Made by a program: the position numbers and the translations under genes. Positions 1 through 10,962 of a stretch of DNA of 64,000 bases are shown piece after piece. Source of the stretch: Mauremys mutica (lineage: Eukaryota; Chordata; Testudines; Geoemydidae); the NCBI RefSeq assembly GCF_020497125.1, contig NC_059074.1, positions 193,844,915-193,908,914 of the forward strand, written 5' to 3'. Position 1 is the first letter of the stretch. Each line of letters opens with the position of its first letter. The notes under the pieces were generated by a model, which saw nothing but the letters and a program-made list of their open reading frames with translations, was not told where the DNA came from and ran no database searches.

Positions 1-867
1 TCCCCTGTAGTGTAGACAAGGCATAAGTTAGGAAATAGAAAGGAAGAGAAGGATTAAATCAAAAGTTCTGCCAGGACGTAGTCATAGTGATTGAATTAAC
101 CATGGACAGAGCAACTTCAGGGAGTACTGAGTTTAAAGGATTGGAGCTCCTGAAGACAGCTGGCACTCAGCTGGTGAGGCTGCTGGTTTAGTGCTGTTCT
201 AGTGTATCCTATAAACTAAACCAATGTGAGGGTCATTGGGTTGGTTTTTTTTAAGTGAATTGCACAGGAAGTTTTTCCACATTGTATTTAAAAGCTGATC
301 AATTCCCCAAAGAAAGAGATTTGGCAAGTCAGTTACAAGAAAAGTAGAAGCACTGAAGCACATGAAGAAATTTTAACAACGTGCAAGTGTAACTTTATTG
401 CCAACAGTAGATATGCACTGGAATTTGAAAGAATGCCTAAGTGTCAAAATGCAGGTTTTTTTAATCTACAAAGAACGCTGTGGTTTCATTTGGAGATAAG
501 TCACTTTGTTCTGATTTATTCAGTTTATAAATGTATCTGATTTGTTTTCACTGGGGAGTTGAAAGATTTTCACTAAAGCAAGCTATATGAGCTAGTTAAA
601 ATGAAAAGGAAAAAAAACCATATTGAAATGTTTGATAAGGATGAAGCCGAGATGTCACCTGCCATGTGCAATAAAGAACATTTTGGGAAAAAAGAGTGGA
701 AACTATGGATTGTGCAAATCAACCACAGACCTGTCAGTACCCAACAGACAGTGCCTTCAAAAGGAGCATCTTAGTTTTCAGTACCCTATTCTGAGGCACT
801 GTGATACTAACTTTGCCAGAGTAATTAAATTGTTTACTAATAAAGCCTGGATCTCATTAATTTAATA
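1..867. other. AT-rich non-coding stretch, nothing recognised
   Basis: No gene, RNA gene or known repeat could be recognised. The only longer reading frame (80 codons, 623-865) has no protein-like features and runs up to a CR1 tail. Confidence 0.6.
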
Positions 868-870
868 CTT

Positions 871-949
871 AGTCCTGCCATGAGTACAGAGGATTGGACT
901 AGATGACCTCTCCAGGACCCTTCCAGTCCTACGATTCTTTGATTCTATG
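871..949 (+). mobile_element. CR1-type LINE 3' tail
   Basis: The stretch contains GACTAGATGACCTCTCCAGG followed by CCTTCCAGTCCTACGATTCT and ends in the degenerate octamer repeat ATTCTTTG-ATTCTATG. This is the typical end of amniote CR1 elements, which terminate in short 8-bp repeats instead of poly(A). Only the 3' untranslated end is present, so it is a heavily 5'-truncated copy in plus orientation. Family assignment is from memory of the CR1 consensus. Confidence 0.85.
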
Positions 950-1170
950 TGCTATCTGAACATAGTAAAATAAAGCTTTCGGAAAGTCACTGTGAAATAT
1001 GATGTGGTTTATTTCATGTAATGAGTTTGCTGGATAATTCAACACAAGAAAAATGTTAATGCATATCATATATAATACACACGGAAAGTAGTTCTGCTGA
1101 CTAATGTAATTTTCTAGTTCCACTTGCTTATTTCATATTTTCTTAGTGACCCACTAAGAAGCTGGAAGAT

Positions 1171-1247
1171 GGAGCCCAATTCAAAGCCCACCGAAGTCAA
1201 TGGAAAGACCCTCTTAGTGATTTCAGTCGGCTTTGGATCAGGCCCTT
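1171..1247. mobile_element. Palindromic MITE (AAAGCCC..GGGCTTTGGATCAGGCCC type)
   Basis: The left arm (AATTCAAAGCCCACCGAAGTC) and right arm (TTTCAGTCGGCTTTGGATCA) are imperfect inverted copies around GGAAAGACC. The same family recurs at 29491-29556 and 61846-61920. It is a small non-autonomous DNA element with no coding capacity. Confidence 0.6.
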
Positions 1248-1809
1248 AGAGAAGAGCTTTCCAAACTTTAAATACCCTGGTTATATTTCATTTACTTAGA
1301 ACAGCTTTCATCTGAAAAATACTTTCAAATGATCTATTTTAGGAAGTACACTCTCTGAACAAGACATTTTTCCAGTTATGGGAATATACATGAAATAGAC
1401 ATTATCTGTCTTTTTAAAACATATCCCAGTGAATTAAATACTGAAGGTATTCAATATCACTGTCAGCAGTAGGAAATGACAGTGAAGCAAACCTTTTCTA
1501 ATTTAGGCTCTTTGACAACTGCAGCACACAAAACACATTTATATATATAAAAAAATCACCAAATGATACTGGTTTACATTTTGACGGATCCTTTGTTTCA
1601 AGCACAGGGGAAATGGATTGACATTTTACTCACTTTTACCAGTGAATAATTTATTAAACTAACTTGTCCACATCTTTTGGCAGGACTAAAAGTCTGTTTC
1701 AACAAGTGGAGTACCTAATATTTAGAAAAGTAGCACTTGGGAAGCAAATTGGAAAGCATTTTCACCACGCTCTGATGGACTTGCTCAGCCATGTTTCCTC
1801 TTTGGGATT

Positions 1810-1829
1810 TGTGTGTGTGTGTGTGTGTG
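1810..1829. repeat. (GT)n microsatellite
   Basis: About nine and a half GT units in a row, followed by a G-run. Confidence 0.95.
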
Positions 1830-2301
1830 GGGGGGAACTATCTCTTCTTAGTTTGTTGTCTTTTGTCAGTCACAAAGGGCAGATTTTCTTTTGTAAATCC
1901 TTAGTAATTAAATGAGTACTTCAGTGGTTATGGTCTTCAATGGCCTTGTTTCCTAGGTTTTGCCTTTGACAGTCATATTTTGCAAAGGCTGCTAAGATGA
2001 CTAGGCACCTTACCCTACTTAACACTAAACCAATTGATGTCCACGCACACTGCATGAAGGAGGAAAAGATTCATTAATGGCACTTCATTAAATAACTGCA
2101 ATGGGAAGCTCTAAATGTGACTGAACCAACTGAAATCCAGAGCAAGCTGTCTATTAGGAAAGCAACAAAGACAGTTTCGGAAACTGAACTCTGTCTCCAC
2201 TGCAGCGGATTAGGCAGAGTGATGGGATTAGTGTTTAATGACTTGGGGCAAGAGACAAAGGGAATTTCGACAAAGAGGCTTAGATATGGAAGAATTAACA
2301 C

Positions 2302-2840
2302 TCTCTATTCCAGCCATGCCTCTGATGACTTCCAACATTCTTTTCTGGCTCTGAAGCTGAAGTTAAAAAAAAAAAAGACTAGTAAAGCTTTAATACCTCC
2401 TTAACCTTCCCTTATCATAGTAAATTAAAAGAAAAGAAAATAAAAAAAGGAAAAAGAAAAGAAAGACTGAAAAATTCATTGATACGTGCTCCCCCCAAAA
2501 GTATCTAAAGCTTCTAGAGACAAAGGTGAGCATGTGTTTCAACACATAACAGGTGACCAAACTTCTAGCCAAACATTCAAGGGTGATAATGACTAATGTT
2601 ACTATATAAAGCAGATACTTTAAAATGACTTCTTCAAAAGGGAGTGGCATTCTGCGTGCAATTGGAAGGACTTACGAAATCATTCTTGGCTTTGAGTTAT
2701 CTTGCATCCTGGGTGGAATCCATACACTCGTATGGTTAGCTGCAAACTGTCCCAGAATTACATGGCTCTCTGGTGGAAAGAGTGCTAACTGCTAGCTCAG
2801 GAGCGATTGTTACACTGATCACAGAGTTAGAGCACGTGAG
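2302..2840. other. Non-coding, A-rich and purine-rich tracts
   Basis: Apart from poly-A/purine tracts around 2365-2470 (for example GAAAAGAAAATAAAAAAAGG) nothing can be recognised. Confidence 0.5.
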
Positions 2841-2930
2841 CCTGATTCTTCTTACATGGATGTAACTGTGCTGGAGTACAGGAGCTCCTGACTTACCCCA
2901 GCGTAAGAGACAGAAGAAGCAGACTCTGGG
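2841..2930. mobile_element. Possible palindromic MITE
   Basis: CCTGATTCTTCTTACATGG on the left is loosely inverted in GTAAGAGACAGAAGAAGCAG on the right, around GGAGCTCC. It resembles the other palindromic MITEs of the window but the arms are diverged. Confidence 0.35.
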
Positions 2931-3920
2931 CGTGCAATTCTTTTCTCTGTGTATAAAATGTCTTCAAGCTGAAAGTTTTAAAAAAAAGCCCAATGAATGT
3001 GACAAGGAAACATTATCACAGCTAAACACTAAGCAACACTCAAGGGCCTGACCCTCTGGATGTTGTATACATATCTCCTCGATACAAGCACCAAACCCTG
3101 CAAGGAGTAAGCATATTATGCCCATTTCGGGGTGGGGGGAGGGGGGAAGCACCTTCTATAACGTTCAAAGAGCCTTTCAATAGCATTGACGTCAGAGGCA
3201 TTCAGCACCTCACAGAATCAGGGCCATTATGTTCTGTTGAGAATGAGGAGGTGCCAGTGGAAATTTTCATAGAGGAAAAAGCACAGTCCAAAGAGCTGTG
3301 CAAATTCCGCTGCACTGTAAACCAATTCAGCATGTATTTATTTTTAACCAAACCAAAGCACTTGCAGAACAGCTAGGTATTCATTTCACGTGCTAGCCAA
3401 TATGAAATGCTCCTAGAGCAGCTTTAGACTCCAAAGTATTATTTAACCAGTGTGGTTTAGTGGGACAATGGCAGCCCCCCGCCGTAATCCATTCAGGGGC
3501 AATACCATCAGTCAGTGTGAAATTAAATACATTACAGGGTAAGAGCTTAATGCGTTTTATAGGCAGTTGTTCATCCATATCAAACTTTAGCTTTTAAAAT
3601 CCTAACATTTGATCCCACGACAGGAACCATGCCTTGAGAAGGAGATTGGCACATTTGCACTGCCAGCAGGGCAGGAAAACCATAGAGCAGCCTTCAGTTG
3701 GAAAAGCAATTGGCTGAAAGGAAAAATGTTCACAGGATCTTAGCTCTTCAGAGGGACAGACACTTCAAGAAACACAGTAAATACAATCCAGGAGCTGCCC
3801 TTCGTTGACTTCCACTTTCCTGGCAGAATTTTTGTTCATGGAATCAGTGTTTCCCAGTGCAGGGTATGTGGTTTCCACTTATCACAGATTCAAAAATAAG
3901 AGTGTTTTACTCATTCACAC
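2931..3920. other. Non-coding, nothing recognised
   Basis: No repeat family or gene-like feature was recognised. Short G-rich tract at 3130-3147. Confidence 0.5.
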
Positions 3921-3921
3921 T

Positions 3922-4005
3922 GGGCCTGATCCTGCAAACAGCTACTCATGTGAATAGTCCCATTGATTTCAGTGAGACTACTTGCGTGAACAAGGGGTTA
4001 CTCAT
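3922..4005. mobile_element. MITE-like repeat (GGGCCTGATCCTGCAAA type)
   Basis: The stretch begins GGCCTGATCCTGCAAACAGC and contains AGTCCCATTGATTTCAGTG. The same motif set occurs near 9312, 57361 and 37880. It is a recurring short non-coding repeat whose centre resembles the CCATTGACTTCAATGGG palindrome. Confidence 0.55.
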
Positions 4006-4040
4006 CAGAAAGAATGATCTACTCTAGTAGATTGCCCTAT

Positions 4041-4105
4041 ATCAGCATAGCTCTACTGACTTCAGTAAAGTAGCACCGATTTACACCAGCTGAGGATCTC
4101 GCCCC
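4041..4105. mobile_element. MITE half-copy (TTTACACCAGCTGAGGATC type)
   Basis: TTTACACCAGCTGAGGATCT, preceded by CTACTGACTTCAGTAAAG, is one arm and the centre of the palindromic family seen complete at 34051-34140. Confidence 0.6.
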
Positions 4106-4195
4106 AAATGTGCCGAACTCCCTCTACTACACAAACAGCTGAGCTGTGAAAAGAGTTCAACTTGTAGAAGAGGTGAAAAAAAGACGAGCTAAACA

Positions 4196-4280
4196 GAGTT
4201 AAATTCTGCTCTTTGTCACACCGGCTTAAATCAGGAATAAATTCCATTCACTTCAGTGAAGTTACTCTGGATACGAACAG
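4196..4280. mobile_element. MITE-like repeat
   Basis: TAAATCAGGAATAAATTCCA followed by CACTTCAGTGAAGTTACTCT resembles the family with 'taaatcaggagtaactccattgaa' cores, also visible at 9440-9480. Confidence 0.45.
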
Positions 4281-6207
4281 GTGTAAGCTCAGAACTTGGT
4301 CCTTAGAGAATCTCACGCCTTTTGTGTTTCTTTTTAAAATGTAGCACTGCACTGGTACACCCCAGTGGTAAAAACGATTATTAAAAATATCTTCAGAGCT
4401 ATCTGTTATCCAGAATGGCTTTCTCACTGTTGAAAGGACATCAAACATTCGAAAATGCATAAACTGGTCTCAGCACTGGAATACAGTGCCAGGAATATTC
4501 GTCAACCTTATGTTTTTGGATCATATGTCACAGCAGATTATCCGACACTCCATGAACATTGACGGCTTCCTCCAGTTGTGGCTACAAAACTTGTTCTCAG
4601 GCACGCCACCGGACGCTGTAACCACCCTGAAGTGGGTTCTGCGTTCACAGTGGTTGTATTGTGTTTTTTTGCAGCCTGTAAGCAAAACTATGCTCTGCAT
4701 CTCAATGTATAACCCTTTATCAGAAATATGTACTCAAAAGCAGCTGCTATGACAAGTTTCCTTCAGTGACATACATTCAATAGACAACTCTCGAAAATAC
4801 TGCTAGATCCTAGAAACCATTTATCCAGGGGTACGACGTGGAGTTCTAGGCCTCACCAAAAGAGCAGCTTGAAGGAGGAGCGTGGGGGTGAGTGTGTGGG
4901 AAATTGCTCAGACTCAAATGGGGTCAGTGAAGCACGGCAGCTGATTCAGAATAAAACAGGGGAGGTGGACAGAGAAAGGATGAAGAGATGCCAATGGAAG
5001 AACTGAATTCACTGGAGGGTTTGAATCCCAGATCTAGGTGGGGGTGGGGGGGAGCTAGGAGTTCTTCCTGGAGAATACTTGAAAACCTGACTACATTTTA
5101 ATTCCAATGAAATATGGAACCTTTTCTTCTACTCTTTGCCTTTAATTTTATCTCCTCCTTTACCTCCCTGCCTCCTCAGTCTTCCTATTTTACATAGGGC
5201 CCTTCCCTACGGTTCCTGTCATTTCCTAATGCCTAAATCAGTCCTTTTGAAGAAACAGCTCCTGTCAGTAAGTGACAAGGGGTGCTGCTTCTGGCAGGAT
5301 AGATGGTCTTGTTTTCTTTATTCTGTCTGCACATCACAAGTTTGGAGAGCGCTCTTCTGGGACAAACGGCAACCATGGGAATTTAGGGGGCAAGGGAGGA
5401 GGAGAACTCCTTCCCCCCACCAAACCCCTTGCCTGTCACCGAATCTCCCTCTCTTCTGCCTTCCTTTCTGACCCCCTTATCCCTTCCCACCCATCTGATG
5501 AGTTAGGGCTCAGATTCCCTCCCCTCTCCTGGAGACCTAGAGGCAGAAACCCCAGTCACTCTCCCCCTCTCAGCAAACGCTCTTCTTCTCACCTCTCTGA
5601 ATCCTAGCTCCTGCTCCTCCACTTGCGATATGCTCCCTGTCACTGGCATAATGCAGCAAGCTCTGCATGGCCCCTTACAGTGGTGCAACTAGACAGTGCC
5701 ACCCGCAACAAGGAGAAGTGCTGTGTCTGCATGGAATGAGGCATTATTTCCCTCTCCCTCCTTCCCTCTCTTTAGGGGGAGGAAATCACGGAGTGCAAGA
5801 CGATGGGGACTATTTTCACAGTAAGGCAGGGTTCTCCAGGCTCCTGCACCTTCTCAGCCCTGCAGGTGCCAAGGGCTCCGGAGGCTCAGAGATGACAGGC
5901 CCCACTCGAATGTCTGCAGTGCTACCTGTGCCACGCTCAAACAGCACAACAGGTGGCAGAATGGCCAAGGGTGATTAATCAGTTTCACTCTGCGGCCTAT
6001 GGGTAGCACGCAGGAGCACAGCTGTTTAAGAAGAGCCAGGAGAACAGTACAGCATAGTGGGGAGGAAGGGGGCTACTCTGGCCTTTTGTTCCTTTATTGC
6101 ATTAGGGAGGAGGAGAATCTTTAAGCTGATGCATTCTTTACACCATCTGGGAAATGCAGGGGAAGGTGCTACATTGGAAGGGATATTTTTGGGTAGCTGG
6201 GTCCTAC
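4281..6207. other. Non-coding, pyrimidine-rich in the middle
   Basis: Between 5130 and 5620 the plus strand is strongly C/T-rich and gives overlapping open frames on both strands (for example two 111-codon frames at 5136-5607). These are composition artefacts: low-complexity, no motif, no splice context. Nothing else was recognised. Confidence 0.5.
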
Positions 6208-6298
6208 GGGCCTGATTTTTCTGAGGTGCTGAGCACTTGCAGCTCCCACTAATTTCAATATGAGCTACAGAGCTTCACCTTCTCTCAAAATCAGGCCC
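6208..6298. mobile_element. Palindromic MITE (GGGCCTGATTTTC type)
   Basis: GGGCCTGATTTTTCTGAGG at the left end is inverted in CTCTCAAAATCAGGCCC at the right, with GAGCACTTGCAGCTCCCACT and TGAGCTACAGAGCTTCACC forming inner arms around a diverged TTCAAT centre. Confidence 0.7.
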
Positions 6299-6304
6299 TC
6301 CATA

Positions 6305-6618
6305 TAGAGCTGGTTTAGATTTTCTCATCAGAACTTTCCCCCTCTTTATTAAAAAAGGCTTCTAGGGCAAAAACATTTTTGTGGTCAAAAATTTTCCATT
6401 TTCTGTTATCAAAAAAACCTGAAATGTTCAGTAATTTTTTTTGGTTTTCAGTAGAAAGTTTTGTTTTGCAGTTCAAGTTTCAATTAAAACATCAGTTTCT
6501 ATTTTTAAAAAAATCAAAACATTTTACCAAAACTCAAAAATTTTTCCTGGGGAAAAAACCCCGTATTTTTAAAATAAAAATTCCCACAAAAATATCTGGC
6601 ATTTTTCTACCAGCTCTA
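6305..6618. mobile_element. AT-rich non-autonomous DNA element with 10-bp perfect TIRs
   Basis: TAGAGCTGGT at the left is exactly inverted as ACCAGCTCTA at the right. The interior is dominated by AAAATTTT-type tracts that can fold on themselves. No coding sequence: the 89-codon open frame at 6379-6648 is a stop-poor AT-rich artefact. Related AT-rich sequence is suspected near 18200-18515 and 27590-27775. No target-site duplication is evident. Confidence 0.65.
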
Positions 6619-6754
6619 TCACTTGCCATGTTATTCTCTTATGTCTAATACTTGCTGACTCCCCCCCACAAAAGATTTCTGCAGCTGATTTCGACTGTCT
6701 GGGAATTCCCGTTGTGTACAGGGAATCTTTGGGTTCTGTCTTGCAGCAGTTTCT

Positions 6755-6935
6755 AGGCCATCCCCATTCCTCTGATCAGCCTAGTAGCTCTTCTTTGCAT
6801 CTGTTCAATGATCTTCCTTGAACATGGATGGCCAGAATCATACAATGAGGTGATTATTCTCATACAATGAAAAGCAGTGAGGTGTTATCAGTGCCATGTA
6901 CCACGGCATTAATACTGCTCTATTTACACAACACC
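6755..6935 (-). mobile_element. CR1 LINE fragment, reverse-transcriptase region
   Basis: The plus strand reads as the antisense of CR1 ORF2. CCATTCCTCTGATCAGCCTA, AGTAGCTCTTCTTTGCATCT and CTTGAACATGGATGGCCAGA line up with the sharper copy at 41070-41160, in the same order and spacing. It is heavily mutated and truncated. Confidence 0.7.
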
Positions 6936-6939
6936 CCTG

Positions 6940-9300
6940 TAAAAATGGAAAATAAGATAACCAAGAGATTAGATCTGTTAAAAGTGCATACAGGGCCTGA
7001 TTTTTAGAAGTGACCAACTGTGTGACTATGTATAGCTGCAGGGGCAGATGTTGGCATGTAGATAACTAGATCCCTGATTCAGGTAATCAGGTAATTAGCT
7101 GTTTAACATGCCATCATGTGCTCCTGTAATTGTACATGGGTGAAATTCATTCTGATACTGAGGGTCAGCATGAGGGCCTATGTACCAAATAAGTCCCACT
7201 TAAGCCTTCAAATAGGACTAACTAAAGAAGTGCATAAGCTTTGTACTGGCTTGCTGCCCATAGGCGAATTTCACAGTGACTGTGCAAAATTGGAGGCCTG
7301 CTTACGCTGTCTTTAAAAACCAGGGCCATAGTCCCATTCCCCCAAACAGCATATAGTGAAACCTGTCTTAGGCAAGCAATCAAGGGACCAGCAAAAATCA
7401 GTTGCTTAATGGACATGGCTGTCTGCAGAAAGTGGAGCAGAATTGTATGTGGTACATTTGGTAACATTTTGAGGTGGTCTTGTAAGACAGAAAGTTACCA
7501 AATAATGGTGATCACTTGTCCAGGCATTCCTGTATATTACTATATATTTATTTAATCTGTCTCCACCGTTAAATATTTGTGTGAGTATGTGAGAGAGAAC
7601 GCATGTGAATGTGTATGCAGGAGGCCACCTGATTTACTGCATGGGATTTTTATGAATTGGCATCTTTGATCCATTTTTTATTTGAATTTCCCTGTGCAAG
7701 TACATGAAGACAAATACTTATGGTAATATTTATGAGTAGATTCTGATCGTCACTACGGTTTCAAAGAAAACAATAAAAATTGATACCAAACTGGATGCGC
7801 TTCGGGTTAGGAAGGCACAGATATCGCACATGCTATAAATTCTATGAAAACTGACTCACTCCTTTACGATGAGGTAAGTGTTGACATTAGACAATTTGGT
7901 GGGGAGTATTTATTTCTATATTTATTAAAATGTCAGTAACAGCAGGAGTAACACCTCCTAAAGGGCCTGCAGGTGCTTGTCTTAAAAAGACACAACACTC
8001 AAAGAGGATAAAATCCATAAATTACATTTCAAATGATTCACCCTAGACTGAAAGAGAATGGATACAGTCAGTGGATCCAAGCAGGAGATGAGACGCAAGG
8101 ATCTTCCAACGGAAGGTCAGGCTCTGAACCCTCAAAGAGATATAAACGTGCTTAACTTTACACAGGTGATTAACACCACAGAAGTGAATAGGGCTGCTCA
8201 AATGCAGAATAGTTAAGCATGTGCAAAGCCTAAAAAAAAATACACTTGTACAGACTTAGCAACGTTCCCTATATAACATACTTTATTTATTCAAGGGCTG
8301 CATTTTATACATGCTCAAGTGGAAGTGACTGCTACCTGAAAAACTTAAAGTACTCAGGAGAAAAGGAAGTGGATGAAAAATATATTACTAAAATGCATTT
8401 AATTTGCAAAAGTAGCACATCAGAGATCACTGCTCTAGGAAGCTGAAGTCCTGGATAATGACTGGAAATTAAGTATCATACCAATATAATGATGTTAGCC
8501 TTCTGTTTCTGACTATCCCCAAGTGTTCTAGTAGTCTAGTTATGTCTGACCTTGTCTGGCTCGCAAAAGAAATTGGTTGGGTCAGAATAAGATGTTGGCT
8601 TGTTCACATCACAAGGAAATATAAACTGAGGTCAAGAAAACCACAACATCTGGAACGTGAGAAAAGGATTTACTGTTAAGGGCTTAATAAACTCTGAAAA
8701 TAAAGTTCTCAACTTTGCTAATTTGTTTCAGCTTCAAAGAGGAATAAAATGTGACGCTGGTAGAAGGTTTTATGGCTCTCCTGAAGAAATAAAAAGTACA
8801 TCTGAGCTAAAATTAGTAAAGCATAATGACAGCAGAGATAGCGTCACTATTATTTATCTGATACTAGAGGAAAATGCTAAATGGTCACTGTTAGGGATTT
8901 ATAGTCACATTATTGAGGGAAGAGGGGAATGATGTATTCTCCTAGGTGCTGCAGCTCAGTGAGGAAAAGATTTGGGGAGGGTGCTGCATAGGGGTGTGTG
9001 TACCCCTGCAGGCAGAGCCCTGGCTGTTGCCACATAGCCAGGACTTGGAGGCATGGATCAGCCACTGGGCAGAAGCCATACATCTCAGAGGTTACTCCAG
9101 CTTTAGGCTTGAGTAGTGTCTATGGAGTTGCTTTAATATTTCACCCACACACCCGGCTCCAAGGAACACCATACAGCCCAGCTGTTGGGTCTGGGCTTTG
9201 GAGCAGGTCATGTCCCGCTACAGGACAGGGCATGCACAATAAACAGGCACTGCAAAGCACTGAATGGTTTAGTTAAGGCCTCAGGGCTCAATCCTGATAG
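6940..9300. other. Non-coding, nothing recognised
   Basis: No convincing gene or repeat. The 91-codon frame at 8657-8932 has mixed composition but no flanking splice signals that would support an exon, and it is not recognised. Confidence 0.45.
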
Positions 9301-9311
9301 GCACTAAGCAT

Positions 9312-9523
9312 TCTGGCCCTGATCCTGCAAATCACTTTAGTAAGTGCTTAATTTTAAGGTGGAGACTCCCCTGACGAGAGAATTAAGGCACCTTGCAAGA
9401 TTGAGCCCTCAGGCCTGATTCCTCCCTCATCTTCACTAATGTAAATCAGGGATAACTCCGTTCACATCAATGGAGTTTCAATGCTGTAAAGCCACTGGAA
9501 GTGAGCAGAGAATGCAGCCCTTA
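9312..9523. mobile_element. Cluster of MITE-like repeats
   Basis: GGCCCTGATCCTGCAAATCA, then TAAATCAGGGATAACTCCGT and CACATCAATGGAGTTTCAAT. These are two adjacent members of the short palindromic repeat group found throughout the window. Confidence 0.55.
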
Positions 9524-9930
9524 GTCAGGTAGATTGGTACAGGTGACTGAAAATACTGGCATCCACTCTCTGCATTAGGGTATAGTCTAGTCACTACCTG
9601 ACCAATGCACTTGTAAATTATAGTGATTTTGATGGTTCAGTCCTAAGAAGTTAATGGAACCAGCGCACTGCCAGAAGGGAAAGCATGGTTTACCTGACAG
9701 ACAATTCCATTGAGGTTTTTGGTAGCATTTTATATAATAACCTTTAATCCTCAGCCATAGATACAAAATTCTGTAGGCAGGTCTCAGTTAGCCAAAATGT
9801 TCATCTCTACACTACAATTGCCTTAGTGTGAAGTGTATGGAAGACCACCAATGGGGTATCCAATGTCTAGGAGGACAGTGGGGTCCAAACCCTGTTCCCA
9901 TTGGACTAGATTGTGGACATACCACAAGTA

Positions 9931-9963
9931 GGGTGACCAGATAACAAGTGTGAAAAGTTATCT
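9931..9963 (+). mobile_element. hAT-like terminal fragment (TAGGGTGACCAGATA)
   Basis: TAGGGTGACCAGATAACAAG followed by TGTGAAAA matches the terminal sequence I associate with a turtle hAT-type non-autonomous family. It resembles the TIR at 52582 (TAGGGTTACCATAT). Only one end is visible, so it is truncated. Confidence 0.5.
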
Positions 9964-10194
9964 GTGCTGGGAATTTGTCTGTATTCCAGCAGCTGACAGC
10001 CAGTCATTGAAATAGCTGCACCAGAGCAAACTCCGAGCATAGACAAGGAACGCTATCATTTGCAATGATGGAACTTATTTCTGTCTGAAACCAGGGACAG
10101 TTCCACTGGTGAAAAACTTGGCTTTCCTACATTGCAAATACATCCATTGCTGGCAAATATCCAATGCAGACAAAGCCATAATAAACAACTAGCT

Positions 10195-10390
10195 CTTCTC
10201 ATCCATAGATCTCAAAGCACCATAGAAAGGAGGTATCATTATCTCCATTTGATGGGTGGGGAAAGTGCAGTATAGGGAAGTCAAATGATTTATCTAAAGT
10301 CACCCAGCAGTCTAGTGGTAGAGTCTGCAATAGAACCCACATCTCCTGAGTCTGACTCCAGTGCTCGCTCCACTAAGCAAAACTGCCCCT
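10195..10390 (+). mobile_element. MIR/L3-like ancient repeat
   Basis: The stretch reads ATCTCCATTTGATGGGTGGG, then AAGTCACCCAGCAG, TAGAGTCTGCAATAGAACCC and TCCTGAGTCTGACTCCAGTG. This is the order of the MIR/CORE-SINE-like conserved block 'cattttacagatggggaaactgaggca...cccaggtc...cagtgct'. It parallels 17560-17830. Confidence 0.7.
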
Positions 10391-10946
10391 CCGCCAGCCT
10401 AAAGGGGAGACAAGGGTTTCCATTAGCCAGGGGTTCAACAAGCATGCTCCTGACCTGCCAGTCAATGCACCATAGGCCCAGTTATAGTGGAGATGGGGGA
10501 GCTTGGGGGAGGCAACAAAACCTAGGTGCACCCCAACCAAGCTACAGGACAGCCATCCTCTCCATAAACTGCTGCTAAGTAACACAGCATTATGTGAGTC
10601 ACAGATAGCAATCGCATTACTTAGCAATAAATTTCCATATCTTACCATACTAGGCAAAGAGTTCGTCTTGAACAGCCAGAAAGAGGGAAATAAGATGAAC
10701 AGGCATTTTTATGCACTTTATTCAGGGCTGGCACTGGAAGGACTTTAAGGACAAATTGCTCGTAGCACTGCTGCAGTTTAGTGGGTGTCACTTAGGGTTG
10801 AGACCAGGTTGGTTGCTTAGGAACCAACCAGGCCATATTGCCAAAAAAGGAAGGAGAAGGCGGTTATGAGTACAACAAGCAGTGCCAAAGCCAAATTTCA
10901 TTCAAAGCAGATCTTGGATGCTGCATAACACACACACAATATAGAC

Positions 10947-10962
10947 AGAGAGAGAGAGAGAG
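10947..10962. repeat. (GA)n microsatellite
   Basis: Eight GA units in a row. Confidence 0.9.

Noticed and set aside
5136..5607. Two overlapping 111-codon frames
   Set aside because: Pyrimidine-rich composition removes stops. No conserved motif, and frames overlap each other.
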